Below, in pieces: positions 18,730 to 28,234 of a stretch of 64,000 nt of DNA. A model generated the notes under the pieces. The model was given only the letters and a program-made list of their open reading frames with translations. It was not told where the DNA came from and ran no database searches. This DNA comes from Micrococcaceae bacterium Sec5.8 (lineage in GTDB: Bacteria; Actinomycetota; Actinomycetes; Actinomycetales; Micrococcaceae), in the NCBI GenBank assembly GCA_039636775.1, contig CP143429.1:124001-188000 (forward strand), written 5' to 3'. Each line of letters opens with the position of its first letter. Position 1 is the stretch's first letter. Made by a program: the position numbers and the translations under genes.

Positions 18730-19731
18730 ATGAAGAAGCTCATCAATGATCCCCGCGCCGTGGTTGACGAATCAGTGGAGGGCTTCGGGCTTGCCCACGC
18801 CGACCTCGTGACCGTCTTTGCGGACCCCAAATACATCGTGCGCAAGGACGCGCCGGTGGCAGGAAAAGTCGGGCTCGTCTCCGGCGGCGGCAGCGGGCAC
18901 GAGCCCCTGCACGCCGGCTACGTCGGGCGCGGCATGCTCGACGCCGCGGTTCCGGGGGCCGTCTTCACCTCGCCCACACCGGACCAGATCCTGCCGGCGA
19001 CCCTCGCCGTCAACTCTGGCGCCGGCGTCGTCCACATCGTGAAGAACTACACCGGCGATGTCCTGAACTTCGAGACAGCCGCGGAACTGGCCCAGGCGGA
19101 GGGCGTCGACGTCCGGACCGTGCTGGTCAATGACGACGTCGCGGTGCAGGACTCCCTGTACACTGCCGGCCGGCGCGGGGTGGGCGGAACGGTCCTGGTG
19201 GAGAAGATCGCCGGCGCCGCCGCGGAACGCGGGGACAGCCTCGACGCCGTCGCGGCAATCGGCGACCGGGTCAACCACAACGTGCGCAGCATGGGCGTCG
19301 CGTTGGCAGCCTGCACCGTCCCGCACGCCGGGTCACCAAGTTTCGTGCTGGAGGAAAACGAGATCGAGATCGGTATCGGCATCCACGGAGAACCCGGCCG
19401 GCACCGGATTCCGATGGAAAACGCCGACGGCATCACCGACCGCCTGCTGGAACCGGTGGTCAGCGACCTCGGAGTGAAGTCCGGCGACAAAGTGCTCCTG
19501 TTTGTCAACGGCATGGGCGGCACCCCGCAGAGCGAGCTCTACATCGTGTACCGCCGTGCCGTGCAGCAACTGGCCGCCCAAGGCATCACCGTGGAGCGGT
19601 CACTGGTAGGCAACTACATCACAGCCCTCGAAATGCAGGGCTGCTCCATCACCGTCCTGCGGCTCGATGATGAGATGACGGCGCTCTGGGACGCACCCGT
19701 CCACACGGCCGCTCTCCGCTGGGGCGTCTGA
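18730..19731 (+). CDS. dhaK: Dihydroxyacetone kinase, substrate-binding subunit
   Basis: Binds dihydroxyacetone covalently through a histidine. The 333-residue protein has the GGGSGHEP motif (residues 52-59), the [10 protein letters not shown] segment (106-115) and the hemiaminal-forming His 219 in [12 protein letters not shown] 18730 is preceded by GGGAG. It forms a dhaK-dhaL-dhaM operon (2-base gap, then 4-base overlap), so phosphate comes from the PTS rather than from ATP. Confidence 0.96.
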   Translation: MKKLINDPRAVVDESVEGFGLAHADLVTVFADPKYIVRKDAPVAGKVGLVSGGGSGHEPLHAGYVGRGMLDAAVPGAVFTSPTPDQILPATLAVNSGAGVVHIVKNYTGDVLNFETAAELAQAEGVDVRTVLVNDDVAVQDSLYTAGRRGVGGTVLVEKIAGAAAERGDSLDAVAAIGDRVNHNVRSMGVALAACTVPHAGSPSFVLEENEIEIGIGIHGEPGRHRIPMENADGITDRLLEPVVSDLGVKSGDKVLLFVNGMGGTPQSELYIVYRRAVQQLAAQGITVERSLVGNYITALEMQGCSITVLRLDDEMTALWDAPVHTAALRWGV

Positions 19732-19733
19732 CC

Positions 19734-20360
19734 ATGGGGCTGGACGTCAACTGGGCCCTGCGGTGGCTGACGCTTTCGGCTGAGGCCATGGCGGAGCACC
19801 GGGAAGAGCTGATCGAACTGGACAGGCCCATCGGCGATTCGGACCACGGGGAAAACATGGACCGCGGCTTCAAGGCGGTGATGGCCAAGATTGCCGAGGC
19901 GCCCCCGGAAACGGCCGGCGCGGCGCTCAAGCTGACCGCCATGACCCTGATGTCCAAAGTCGGAGGAGCCGCCGGCCCGCTCTACGGAACGGCTTTCCTT
20001 CGAGCGGGCACCGCACTCGGCGAGGAGTCCGAGATTGACGCCGCCGCACTCGCCGCCGCCCTCCAGGCCGCCCGGGACGGGATTGTGGCCCGCGGTAAGG
20101 CCGAGCCGGGCGACAAGACCATGGTCGATGCCTGGACTCCGGCAGTCGACGCGGCTGCCGCCGCCGCCGGGGACAGCGATGTCCGCAAGGTGCTGGCGGC
20201 CGCCGCGGACGCGGCCGAAGCCGGCGCCGTGTCCACCGATCCCATGCTTGCGCGCAAGGGACGTGCCAGCTACCTCGGGGAGCGCAGTATCGGCCACCGG
20301 GATCCGGGCGCCGTGTCCACCGCGCTGATCCTGCGCGCCGCCGCCGGGGCGGCGGAATGA
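19734..20360 (+). CDS. dhaL: Dihydroxyacetone kinase, ADP-binding subunit
   Basis: The 208-residue DhaL carries tightly bound ADP as a phosphoryl carrier between DhaM and DHA. It has the Mg-ADP aspartate motif GDSDHGENMDRG (about residues 32-43), GGAAGPLYGTAF (about 77-88), GDKTMVDAWTPA (about 123-134) and the C-terminal GERSIGHRDPGA. It overlaps dhaM by four bases. Confidence 0.95.
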   Translation: MGLDVNWALRWLTLSAEAMAEHREELIELDRPIGDSDHGENMDRGFKAVMAKIAEAPPETAGAALKLTAMTLMSKVGGAAGPLYGTAFLRAGTALGEESEIDAAALAAALQAARDGIVARGKAEPGDKTMVDAWTPAVDAAAAAAGDSDVRKVLAAAADAAEAGAVSTDPMLARKGRASYLGERSIGHRDPGAVSTALILRAAAGAAE

Positions 20361-21031
20361 CGGTCAAGCTCGTCGTCGTCTCGCACAGCGAAAAGATCGC
20401 CGACGGCGCCGTCGAGCTGGCCGCCCAGATGGCACCCGACGTGCTAATCCTCCCGGCCGGCGGCACCGACGACGGCAGGATCGGCACCAGCCTCGAACGT
20501 GTCATGGCGGCGCTGGAACAGGCCGGCGACGCCGACCGTGACGGCGTCGTTGTCCTGACCGACCTCGGCTCGGCCGTGATGACGGCTGAGTCCGCGGTGG
20601 AATTCCTCGCAGATCCGTCCTCGGTATTGCTCGCCGATGCCCCGCTGGTGGAGGGGCTTGTCGCGGCCGCCGTGGCAGCCCAGGCCGGGGCGGATCTGGA
20701 AGGCGTGAAGGAAGCGGCCGAAGCCGTCTACCGGCCGCCAGCTCCGGCCCAGCACGCGCACGGACACCTGCCCCCGGAGGCCAGCGGGGACTTCGAACTG
20801 GTCAACCAGGCCGGCATGCACGCCCGCCCGGCTGCCAAAATTGCCGGCGGACTGGCCGGCATGGACACAGAGGTCACCATCAACGGCGCGGACGGCGCGT
20901 CGATGACCGAGCTGATGATGCTCGGGGCCGGAAAAGGCACCGTCCTGCACGTCGAAGCGGGCGGACCGGATGCCGCGAAAGCCGTGGACTATCTGCGCGG
21001 CCTCATCACAGCGGGCTTCGGCGAACCCTAG
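20357..21031 (+). CDS. dhaM: PTS-dependent dihydroxyacetone phosphotransferase DhaM (EIIA-HPr)
   Basis: Passes phosphate from the PTS to DhaL-ADP. The 224-residue protein has an N-terminal EIIA-Dha domain (about residues 1-130) with the phospho-histidine in VVVSHSEKIADG (His 9), and a fused C-terminal HPr-like domain (about 140-222) with its active histidine in NQAGMHARPAAKIA. No enzyme I domain is present, so it depends on EI encoded elsewhere. It is the last gene of the operon. Confidence 0.95.
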   Translation: MTVKLVVVSHSEKIADGAVELAAQMAPDVLILPAGGTDDGRIGTSLERVMAALEQAGDADRDGVVVLTDLGSAVMTAESAVEFLADPSSVLLADAPLVEGLVAAAVAAQAGADLEGVKEAAEAVYRPPAPAQHAHGHLPPEASGDFELVNQAGMHARPAAKIAGGLAGMDTEVTINGADGASMTELMMLGAGKGTVLHVEAGGPDAAKAVDYLRGLITAGFGEP

Positions 21032-21095
21032 AACACCGTCGTCTTCCTTTTCCCGGCGCGTTCTTCCAGCGCTGTTTGCCGCCAGGATCGCCACT

Positions 21096-21113
21096 CCAGC
21101 CCTCTAGGGCTGG
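21096..21113. terminator. Possible terminator hairpin after dhaM
   Basis: CCAGCCC and GGGCTGG form a perfect 7-bp stem with loop TCTA 65 bases after the dhaM stop. There is no U-run, so termination is uncertain. Confidence 0.35.
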
Positions 21114-21134
21114 ACTCCGCAGGTAGGCCATATC

Positions 21135-21608
21135 ATGCACCCCCGCGGTCATGGCCTCGTCGCATCCGGCTTCGAAAACCTCGCAGAGACCTTCGGGGAG
21201 ACTAACCGCGGGTCCCCGGGCGGACCGGCCCTCGCTGTGCACCCTCGCGGACCAGAATCCCTGCTGGGAGCCCGGCACGGTTTACGGATACCACGCACTG
21301 GCCCTCGGATGACTCACAGGTGAACTGGTTCGGCAGGCAACGGGACAAACCGTCTCTGAGTACCTCCGGGCAACGGTTGCCGGACCGCTTGGCGCTGACG
21401 TCTGGAGTGGGCTGCCGGACTCCGCCGCCGCCCGGCGATTCCGTCCTCGTCCCGCTCCTTCGGCCACGACGGCGCCGGAGGGCAAGTCGCGTTCGCGGAC
21501 CCTGAGCACAAAGTGGGCTTCGCCTAGACAACGAATGTACTCAAAGGCCAGGGTGACCGGCGGGGTTCTGTCCTCGTGGAGGCACTTCAGGCGGCCCTGG
21601 AAGGATGA
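21135..21608 (+). pseudogene. Serine hydrolase (beta-lactamase/EstB-like) pseudogene
   Basis: Three fragments of one class-C-beta-lactamase-like esterase are readable in order. Frame 21135 gives the N-terminus (GHGLVASGFENLAETFGE, then ALAVH). Frame 21241 gives WEPGTVYGYHALALG, a TGA where the family has Trp, then LTGELVRQATGQTVSEYL and GPLGADVWSGLPD. Frame 21453 gives SFGHDGAGGQVAFADPEHK, GFA, a TAG, then the C-terminal tail ending at 21608. The SxxK catalytic region and the segment before the GHDGAGG motif are deleted, so the gene is clearly dead. Confidence 0.75.
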
Positions 21609-21658
21609 TCTGAGGAAAATCACCCAGGTGATTGGAGGTGGGGATATAGCCTGGGGGA

Positions 21659-22684
21659 CTAGGCAGGCAGCCGGAACCCGGCCGGATGCAGCTCCGCCAG
21701 GCCGTCGCTGAGCAGACCCGCCAGAGCACGCTCCAGCTGTTCCGGGGCTGAGTTGAGCCGGTGCAGGGCCGCAAGGGGAACTCCGATTCCCGCGGGTTCA
21801 AAGCCCAGGTCCGCGGCGGCCTGCTGGAACAGTTCGGGCGCCACCGGGGACTCGGCCACCCGGAGCACCGCCAGCACGGCCCCCCGGACCTGGCGGTCCG
21901 TTCCATGCCATGCCTGTCCCTTCGGCGTGTAGGTCGGCGGCGGCTCGCCGGCCGCCCGCCAGGCGCAGGAGCTTGAGACCGGGCACTGCCCGCATTTCGG
22001 TGACCGTGCGGTGCACACCATGGCGCCGAGTTCCATGACGGCGGCATTCCAGCGGACGGACCGGCCTGCGTCAGCGGGCAGCGCCTGGGCGGCGAGGCGC
22101 ATCTCGGCGGCGGTCAGCGCCTGCGAGGGCAGGGCGGCGCCGGAAAACAAGCGGGCGTGAACGCGGCGGATGTTGGTATCCACCACCGTTTCGCGGCGGC
22201 CAAAGGCGAACGCGGCGACGGCTGCTGCCGTGTAGCTCCCTACTCCCGGTAACTCCAGCAGCTCCGGGTAGGTCCCGGGCACTTCGCCGCCGTGGCCGGC
22301 GACGATGGCGACGGCGGCCGCATGCAGCCGGAGGGCGCGGCGAGGATAGCCCAGCCTTCCCCAGGCGCGGACAGCTTCACCGGCCGGCTCCCGGGCCAGA
22401 TCGGCCGGTCCCGGCCAGCGCCGAAGCCACTCCTCCCAGACGGGCAGCACCCGCACCACCGGCGTCTGCTGCAGCATGACCTCGCTGACCAGCACACCCC
22501 ACGGGGTGCAATCCGGCGCCCGCCACGGCAGGTCCCGGGCGTTCTCCCCAAACCAGGTGCTGAGGGCCTCGTGAAGGACGGTCAGCGGAACGTCCGCGGG
22601 AATGCCCTGCGGGCGGTGGGTTGCGGGGGCTGCGGGGGAATCGGCTAGAGCTTTGATGAATTCAGCGTAATAGATGAGGGCCAC
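21659..22684 (-). CDS. mutY: A/G-specific adenine glycosylase
   Basis: Removes adenine mispaired with 8-oxoguanine. The protein (341 residues from the GTG at 22684) has the catalytic Glu in SEVMLQQTPV, the helix-hairpin-helix LPGVGSYTAAAVAAFAFG, the catalytic Asp in VVDTNIRRVHAR, and the iron-sulfur ligands C-x6-C-x2-C-x5-C in CTARSPKCGQCPVSSSC. A C-terminal winged-helix-like region replaces a full NUDIX domain. The start is uncertain: another GTG lies about nine codons upstream. It is divergent from the gene at 22742. Confidence 0.93.
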   Translation of the reverse strand: MALIYYAEFIKALADSPAAPATHRPQGIPADVPLTVLHEALSTWFGENARDLPWRAPDCTPWGVLVSEVMLQQTPVVRVLPVWEEWLRRWPGPADLAREPAGEAVRAWGRLGYPRRALRLHAAAVAIVAGHGGEVPGTYPELLELPGVGSYTAAAVAAFAFGRRETVVDTNIRRVHARLFSGAALPSQALTAAEMRLAAQALPADAGRSVRWNAAVMELGAMVCTARSPKCGQCPVSSSCAWRAAGEPPPTYTPKGQAWHGTDRQVRGAVLAVLRVAESPVAPELFQQAAADLGFEPAGIGVPLAALHRLNSAPEQLERALAGLLSDGLAELHPAGFRLPA

Positions 22685-22741
22685 ACTCCGCCCGCGGCGT
22701 GGGAGGGCCACATACCCGGCGCGGTTCTCTAGCCTAGGAGG

Positions 22742-23533
22742 ATGGGCAGGCAAGACACTCCAGGAACTCACGGATCCCGCCCGGGCGCATCCGGCAGCGG
22801 AGCAGGCCCGGGCCGACCCGCGGATCGCGGTCCGACACGGGACTCCGACCGCCGTTCGCCGCGCAAGGCCCCGCCCGCCCCCGCCCGGAAGCCCGCCGGA
22901 GCCTCCGCCCGGAAGCCGGCGAGGAAACCCGTCAGCCCAGTCCACCGCCGCAGGCGGCTGTTCGTCGGCGCGGCCCTCCTGTTGGTGATCGCGATCGCCC
23001 TCGGCGGATTTGCCGCCGTCGCAAGCGTCCTCAACGCAGGCCAGGCCCCCTCCGGCGGACAAACAACAGCGGCCGGGGAGGCAACGGTGCCGGCCGCTTC
23101 ACCGGAAGCCACCCCATCTGCCTCGGCCACCGCAACGGGCGACGGCTGCGAGCAGAGCCTTGTGACCGTCACGGCCTCCACCGACAAACCGGCCTACGCG
23201 GCCGGCGAGAATCCGCTGCTGACGCTCAAGGTAACGAACGGCAACAGGGTGCCGTGCGAGATCAACATGGGGACCTCCCAGATGGAGTTCATGATCAGCA
23301 GCGGCGCCGACCGGATCTTCTCGTCCACCGACTGTCAGGCAGACTCCACGGAGCTCGTGAAGACCATCGCGCCGGGGCAAAGTGAAACCGCCACCTTCCC
23401 CTGGCAACGCAACCGCACAGTCCAGGGATGCGCGCCGGTCGAGGCCAAGCCGGGATCAGGCGGCGCCTCTTACGTTTTCACCGCCCGGCTGGCGAATAAA
23501 GCCAGTCCCAAAGCCGTGTTCCGACTCAACTGA
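22742..23533 (+). CDS. Membrane-anchored secreted protein, function unknown
   Basis: The 263-residue protein has a long, basic, Pro/Arg-rich cytoplasmic N-terminus (residues 1-78), one transmembrane segment (about 80-100), a Ser/Thr/Ala-rich linker and an extracellular beta-sandwich-like domain (about 130-262) with four cysteines (GDGCEQS, VPCEIN, STDCQ, VQGCAP) that could form two disulfides. The pattern of the C-terminal domain is reminiscent of small Ig-like/DUF4232-like extracellular modules. TAGCCT six bases upstream of ATG predicts a leaderless transcript. Confidence 0.75.
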   Translation: MGRQDTPGTHGSRPGASGSGAGPGRPADRGPTRDSDRRSPRKAPPAPARKPAGASARKPARKPVSPVHRRRRLFVGAALLLVIAIALGGFAAVASVLNAGQAPSGGQTTAAGEATVPAASPEATPSASATATGDGCEQSLVTVTASTDKPAYAAGENPLLTLKVTNGNRVPCEINMGTSQMEFMISSGADRIFSSTDCQADSTELVKTIAPGQSETATFPWQRNRTVQGCAPVEAKPGSGGASYVFTARLANKASPKAVFRLN

Positions 23534-23581
23534 TCCCACCGGCCGCCGACGGGAAGCCGGGCAGCTGGAGTCGTGCCAGGG

Positions 23582-24658
23582 CTAAAGGAAGCGGTCCAGC
23601 AGGCTTGCCTCGGCCATCCGGCTCAGGCCCTCACGGACCGTCCGGGCGCGCTGGTCGCCGATGCCATCTACCGTCATCAGGTCATCGATGGTGGCAGCCA
23701 TCAGGAACTGCAGGCCGCCGAAGTGGTCCACCAGGCGGTCGGCGACGGCCTTCGGGACTGCTTTCAGCCCGGAAAGCAGCCGGTAACCGCGCGGCTGCAC
23801 GACGGCGTCGAGGTTTGCCTCGCCGCTGGCAAAACCGACAATCCCGGCGATCTTGCCCAGGTCGATCAGCTCGGTGGGGCCCAGGCTCACCAACGACTTC
23901 ACAGCCTGCTCGATGTCCTCCGCCGAGGTGTCCGGGCCAGAATAGTCACGGATGATCACATCGCTCCCGGGGCCGCGGCCCACGGTCAGCTCGTCCAGCT
24001 GGAGTGAGAGCAGCCGGCCGTCCTCGCCGAGCTCCAGCACGTACTGGGAAATCTCCTCAGAAATCCGGCGCACCATCTCCTGGCGCTGCAGCGTCACGGC
24101 CACATCGCGGACCGTCACCATGGCCTCGATTTCCAGGGCAGAGAGGGAACTGGTGACCTGGTCCAGGCGCGAACGGTAGCGCTCCAAGGTAGCCAGGGCC
24201 TGGTTCGCGCGCGCAAGGACCTTCTCGGATCCTTCCAGGACGTGCCGCAGTCCGTTCACGTACAGCGCGATGATCTGCATGGACTGGCTGACCGAAATGA
24301 CCGGAACGCCGGTCTGGATGGCAACACGCTCGGCAGTCCGGTGCCGGGTGCCGGACTCCTGGGTCTCGATGCTGGAGTCCGGCACCAATTGGACGGCCGC
24401 GCGCAGGATGTTGCTGGCATCCTTGTCGCAGATGATCGCCCCGTCCATTTTGGCCAGTTCCCGCAGCCGGGTGGGGGAAAAGTCGATGCCGATTTCGAAC
24501 CCGCCGGAACAGATGGATTCGATAGTCCGGTCGATGCCCAGCACAATCAGGGCACCGGTCCTTCCGCGGAGGATACGTTCCAGTCCGTCGCGGAGGGGGG
24601 TGCCCGGTGCCACCCGGCCCAGCGTCGCCTTGAGTGAATCTTCAGGGCTCCGGGCCAT
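23582..24658 (-). CDS. disA: DNA integrity scanning diadenylate cyclase DisA
   Basis: Makes cyclic di-AMP and scans DNA for branched structures. The 358-residue protein has the N-terminal DAC domain with DGA (residues 72-74) and RHR (105-107) catalytic motifs, a central coiled/helical linker (about 145-290) and a C-terminal HhH DNA-binding domain (VDGIGDQRARTVREGL). The ATG at 24658 is chosen because GAAGGG lies upstream; an upstream in-frame ATG (24673) lacks support. In many bacteria it neighbours radA, which here is 17 kb away. Confidence 0.95.
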   Translation of the reverse strand: MARSPEDSLKATLGRVAPGTPLRDGLERILRGRTGALIVLGIDRTIESICSGGFEIGIDFSPTRLRELAKMDGAIICDKDASNILRAAVQLVPDSSIETQESGTRHRTAERVAIQTGVPVISVSQSMQIIALYVNGLRHVLEGSEKVLARANQALATLERYRSRLDQVTSSLSALEIEAMVTVRDVAVTLQRQEMVRRISEEISQYVLELGEDGRLLSLQLDELTVGRGPGSDVIIRDYSGPDTSAEDIEQAVKSLVSLGPTELIDLGKIAGIVGFASGEANLDAVVQPRGYRLLSGLKAVPKAVADRLVDHFGGLQFLMAATIDDLMTVDGIGDQRARTVREGLSRMAEASLLDRFL

Positions 24659-24905
24659 AGGGTTTCCCTTCAAAGGTGCAGGCCTGTAGCCCGCAAGTGC
24701 GCCGGCATCCAGTGTTTGCCGGCAGGATCAAAGTACTCGGTTTCCCGTTCTCACCATGATAGAGGCAATGCGGGTCAACTTCCGCACGGACAAGCCTCAA
24801 AGTGGCCCATCGGAGGCTGACCAACCCCGGTCCCGGAATGGCAGTGGCGGTACACAGGCCGGGCCCCACTTCTGCTTCGCTTCGCGCAGGGTCGGCGGGC
24901 TGCGA

Positions 24906-24911
24906 TAAACT
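24906..24911 (+). promoter_or_regulatory. Candidate -10 of prfC
   Basis: TAAACT in the context GCGATAAACTGG fits the actinobacterial -10 and gives a leader of about 65 bases before the GTG at 24979. Confidence 0.45.
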
Positions 24912-24978
24912 GGAGGCCTTGGGTGTACCGCGGGCTCTCCGCGCCGATCCCTCCCAACGCCGCAGCGAAAGTAGCACC

Positions 24979-26592
24979 GTGTCTGAAGAAGTCCTTAGCC
25001 CCGCCCGAGTCCAGGAGATTCACAAGCAGGCGGCCCGGCGTCGGACATTTGCGGTCATTTCACACCCTGACGCCGGCAAATCCACCCTGACCGAGGCACT
25101 GGCGCTGCACGCCAAGGTGATCGGAACCGCCGGGGCCTCCAGCGGCAAGGCAAACCGCAAGGACACCGTCTCGGACTGGATGCAGATGGAAAAGGACCGC
25201 GGCATCTCGATCAGCTCCGCGGCACTGCAGTTCGCCTACCGCGACACCGTCATTAACCTGCTGGACACCCCGGGCCACGCCGACTTTTCCGAAGACACCT
25301 ACCGCGTACTGGCTGCCGTCGACTGCGCCGTGATGCTCGTGGACGCTGCCAAGGGTTTGGAAACCCAGACCATGAAGCTCTTCGAGGTCTGCAAACAGCG
25401 CAATCTGCCCATCATCACCGTGATCAACAAATGGGACCGGCCCGGTCTGGACGCGCTGGCCCTCATGGACGAGATCACCGAGCGCACCGGCCTGCAGCCG
25501 ATGCCGCTGACCTGGGCCGTGGGGATCTCCGGTGACTTCCGCGGTGTCTGGGACCTGCGCAATGACCGGTTTGCCCAGTTCAAGCGCAACAACGCCGGCG
25601 CCAACATCGCCCTCACCGAGTACTTCACCCCGGGCGAAGCCGCGGCCAGCCAGGGGGACGACTGGATCAACGCCGTCGACGAGGCCGGGCTGGTCATCGA
25701 ATCCAACCTCGGCTTCGACGTCGATGCCTTCCACGCCGGAAAGGCCACCCCCATCCTCTTCAGCTCGGCGGCGCTGAACTTCGGCGTCAAAGAGATCCTC
25801 GACGCCCTCGTGGACTTCGCTCCGCCCGCCGCGCCGCGTCCCGACGTCGACGGCGCCGCACGGCCCGTTGACGCGCCCTTCGCCGGGTTCGTCTTCAAGG
25901 TCCAGGCCGGCATGAACAAAGCCCACCGCGACCACGTCGCGTTCATTCGCGTCTGCTCCGGCATGTTCGAACGCGGCATGGTGGTCACCCAGGGCCGGAC
26001 CGGCAAATCCTTCGCCACCAAATACGCCCAGCAGGTCTTTGGCCGGGAACGCGAGGTCATTGACGAAGCCTTCCCCGGGGACGTCGTCGGCCTCGTCAAC
26101 GCCTCCTCCCTCCGGGTGGGCGACAGTCTCTTCATCGACCAGCCGGTCGAGTTCCCTGCCATTCCGCTGTTCGCCCCGGAACACTTCCAGGTGGCGCGGT
26201 CCAAGGACCCCAGCCGGTTCAAGCAGTTCCGCCGCGGCATCGAGCAGCTGGAACATGAGGGCGTCATCCAGGTGCTCCGCTCGGACGTCCGCGGTGACCA
26301 GGCTCCGGTGCTGGCCGCCGTCGGCCCCATGCAGTTCGAGGTAGTGGAGGACCGGATGGCGCACGATTTCAGCGCCCCGATGCGGCTGGAGCGCCTGCCG
26401 TATTCGATCGCACGAATCACAACTGCGGAGACCATGCCGGTGCTGGCCAACGTGCCGGGCGCGGAGGTGCTCCTGCGCTCCGACGGCGAATACCTGGCAC
26501 TTTTCAATGACGTGTGGGCGTTGCGCCGGATCGAAAAGAACCACCCGGACCTCACTCTGGTGCCGATCGGAACGCACAACCCGGCCAAATAG
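24979..26592 (+). CDS. prfC: Peptide chain release factor 3
   Basis: GTPase that recycles RF1/RF2 from the ribosome. The 537-residue protein has G1 SHPDAGKST (about residues 31-39), switch region DRGISISSAALQF (about 73-85), G3 DTPGH (about 95-99), G4 NKWD (about 150-153) and the RF3-specific C-terminal domain (QFEVVEDRM, PYSIARI). GTG 24979 gives the family-length protein; the upstream extension of the frame has no homologous character. It is divergent from disA. Confidence 0.94.
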   Translation: MSEEVLSPARVQEIHKQAARRRTFAVISHPDAGKSTLTEALALHAKVIGTAGASSGKANRKDTVSDWMQMEKDRGISISSAALQFAYRDTVINLLDTPGHADFSEDTYRVLAAVDCAVMLVDAAKGLETQTMKLFEVCKQRNLPIITVINKWDRPGLDALALMDEITERTGLQPMPLTWAVGISGDFRGVWDLRNDRFAQFKRNNAGANIALTEYFTPGEAAASQGDDWINAVDEAGLVIESNLGFDVDAFHAGKATPILFSSAALNFGVKEILDALVDFAPPAAPRPDVDGAARPVDAPFAGFVFKVQAGMNKAHRDHVAFIRVCSGMFERGMVVTQGRTGKSFATKYAQQVFGREREVIDEAFPGDVVGLVNASSLRVGDSLFIDQPVEFPAIPLFAPEHFQVARSKDPSRFKQFRRGIEQLEHEGVIQVLRSDVRGDQAPVLAAVGPMQFEVVEDRMAHDFSAPMRLERLPYSIARITTAETMPVLANVPGAEVLLRSDGEYLALFNDVWALRRIEKNHPDLTLVPIGTHNPAK

Positions 26593-26771
26593 GGGCCAAC
26601 TCCGCCCTCGTCCGGCCAGGAAAGTCGTTCGTCCCAGGTCTTCCGGAACACCGATTCCGCGTTATCATAAGTAACCTTGCTATTCTGCGGGCGACCCACA
26701 CCTTCGGCTTTTTGGACTGATCCGCGCGACTCCGTCGGCGGGCCCCGCATCTAAGGGACAACGAACCCGCT

Positions 26772-28154
26772 TTGACTGACTACAACAAGAAAACCGGCAT
26801 GGAACCAGGATTCCTGCTCAGCGGCCGCTACCGGATCCAAGCCCTCATTGGCAGGGGAAGCCAGTCCACCGTCTACCGCGCGTACGACGAACTCCTGCAA
26901 CGCGAGATTGCAGTCAAGCTCTTCCGGGACGACCCGGACGACCTGGAACACACCCGCCGGCAAGGGCAGGAGGTCCGCATCCTCGCCGGGATGAGCCACC
27001 ACGCGCTCGTGACACTGTTCGACGCCGGCGCTGACCTCAGCGATCCGGGGGCACGCCTCACCTACCTCGTCATGGAACTGGTCCGCGGCCCGGACCTGCG
27101 TCACCGCGCCGCCCAGGGGCCGCTTTCCGCAGCACACATGGCCGTTATCGGTTATGACCTCGCGGACGGGCTGTCCTACATCCACCATCACGGCATCGTC
27201 CACCGCGACGTCAAGCCTGCCAACATCCTGCTGGTGGACTACAGCAATGCCGACCGGCGCCCCAGGGCCAAGCTGACCGACTTCGGCGTCGCCATCATCA
27301 CGGGCAGGGACCCGGTGGAGGACGACGGCGGAACCTCCGGCACGCCGGCGTACTTGAGTCCGGAGCAGGCCGCTGGCGATCCCGCCGGGCCGCTGAGCGA
27401 TGTGTACTCCCTTGGCCTGGTGCTGCTCGAGGGGCTGACCGGCAAAATGGCCTATCCCGGCGCACCCATCCAGTCCGCCGTCGCGCGCCTGCTCCACGAT
27501 CCGGACATCCCCGAAGAACTGGCCCCGATGTGGACGTCGCTGCTTTCCTCCATGCTTGCCCGCAATCCGGCAGACCGCCCGCCCGCCCGGGAAGTGTCCC
27601 TCGCGCTGCGCCAGGAAGTTATTAAAGGCGCCGCACGCCACCGGCTGGAGAAAGCCTCCGGAACGGGCGAGGAGGCACGGATGCGCGCGGTGGAACGCTA
27701 CCGGATCCTCGACACTCCGGCAGACGGCGCCTTCGACCGGATCGCGGCACTCGCGTCCAGAGTGTTCTCGGTGCCGGTGGCGATCGTCAGCGTCGTGGAC
27801 CACGACCGGATCTGGTTCAAGGCCCACCACGGCACCGAGGTAACGCAGATCGGCCGCGACCCGGGGCTGTGCGCCTCAGCCATCCTGCAGGATAAGGCCT
27901 GGATCGTGAAGGATGCCACCACCGATCCCCGGACCCTCGCCAACCCGCTGGTCGCGGGGGAGTTCGGGCTGCAGTTCTATGCGGGTGTTCCGTTGCGCAC
28001 CCCGGACGGCTTCAACCTGGGCACCTTCTGCATCCTGGACCGCGAACCCCGGGAGTTCAGCGCCGCCGATACCCGGACGCTGGAGGACCTGGCTGCAATC
28101 GTGATGAACGATTTGGAGATGCGGCTGCAGAGCCGGGAATCGGTCGCCAGCTGA
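26772..28154 (+). CDS. Serine/threonine protein kinase with C-terminal GAF domain
   Basis: The 460-residue protein combines a complete Hanks-type kinase domain (residues 18-285) with a GAF domain (about 305-455). Kinase motifs are the glycine loop GRGSQSTVY (27-35), Lys49 in IAVKLF, HRDVKPANILL (144-154), DFG (170-172) and the TPAYLSPEQ activation-loop end. The GAF part has ERYRILDTPADGAFDRI and GLCASAI typical of 'RILDTP' GAF sensors. There is no transmembrane segment, so it should be a soluble kinase with a small-molecule or redox sensor. Start TTG 26772; ATG 26799 is an alternative. Confidence 0.9.
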   Translation: MTDYNKKTGMEPGFLLSGRYRIQALIGRGSQSTVYRAYDELLQREIAVKLFRDDPDDLEHTRRQGQEVRILAGMSHHALVTLFDAGADLSDPGARLTYLVMELVRGPDLRHRAAQGPLSAAHMAVIGYDLADGLSYIHHHGIVHRDVKPANILLVDYSNADRRPRAKLTDFGVAIITGRDPVEDDGGTSGTPAYLSPEQAAGDPAGPLSDVYSLGLVLLEGLTGKMAYPGAPIQSAVARLLHDPDIPEELAPMWTSLLSSMLARNPADRPPAREVSLALRQEVIKGAARHRLEKASGTGEEARMRAVERYRILDTPADGAFDRIAALASRVFSVPVAIVSVVDHDRIWFKAHHGTEVTQIGRDPGLCASAILQDKAWIVKDATTDPRTLANPLVAGEFGLQFYAGVPLRTPDGFNLGTFCILDREPREFSAADTRTLEDLAAIVMNDLEMRLQSRESVAS

Positions 28155-28234
28155 GCGCGACCGGCGCCGCCCCCGCGCTGCCCCCTGACGCCGGTGCGGC
28201 CCGTTCGCCGGTGTTCCCTGCGGGCGGCCGCCCA

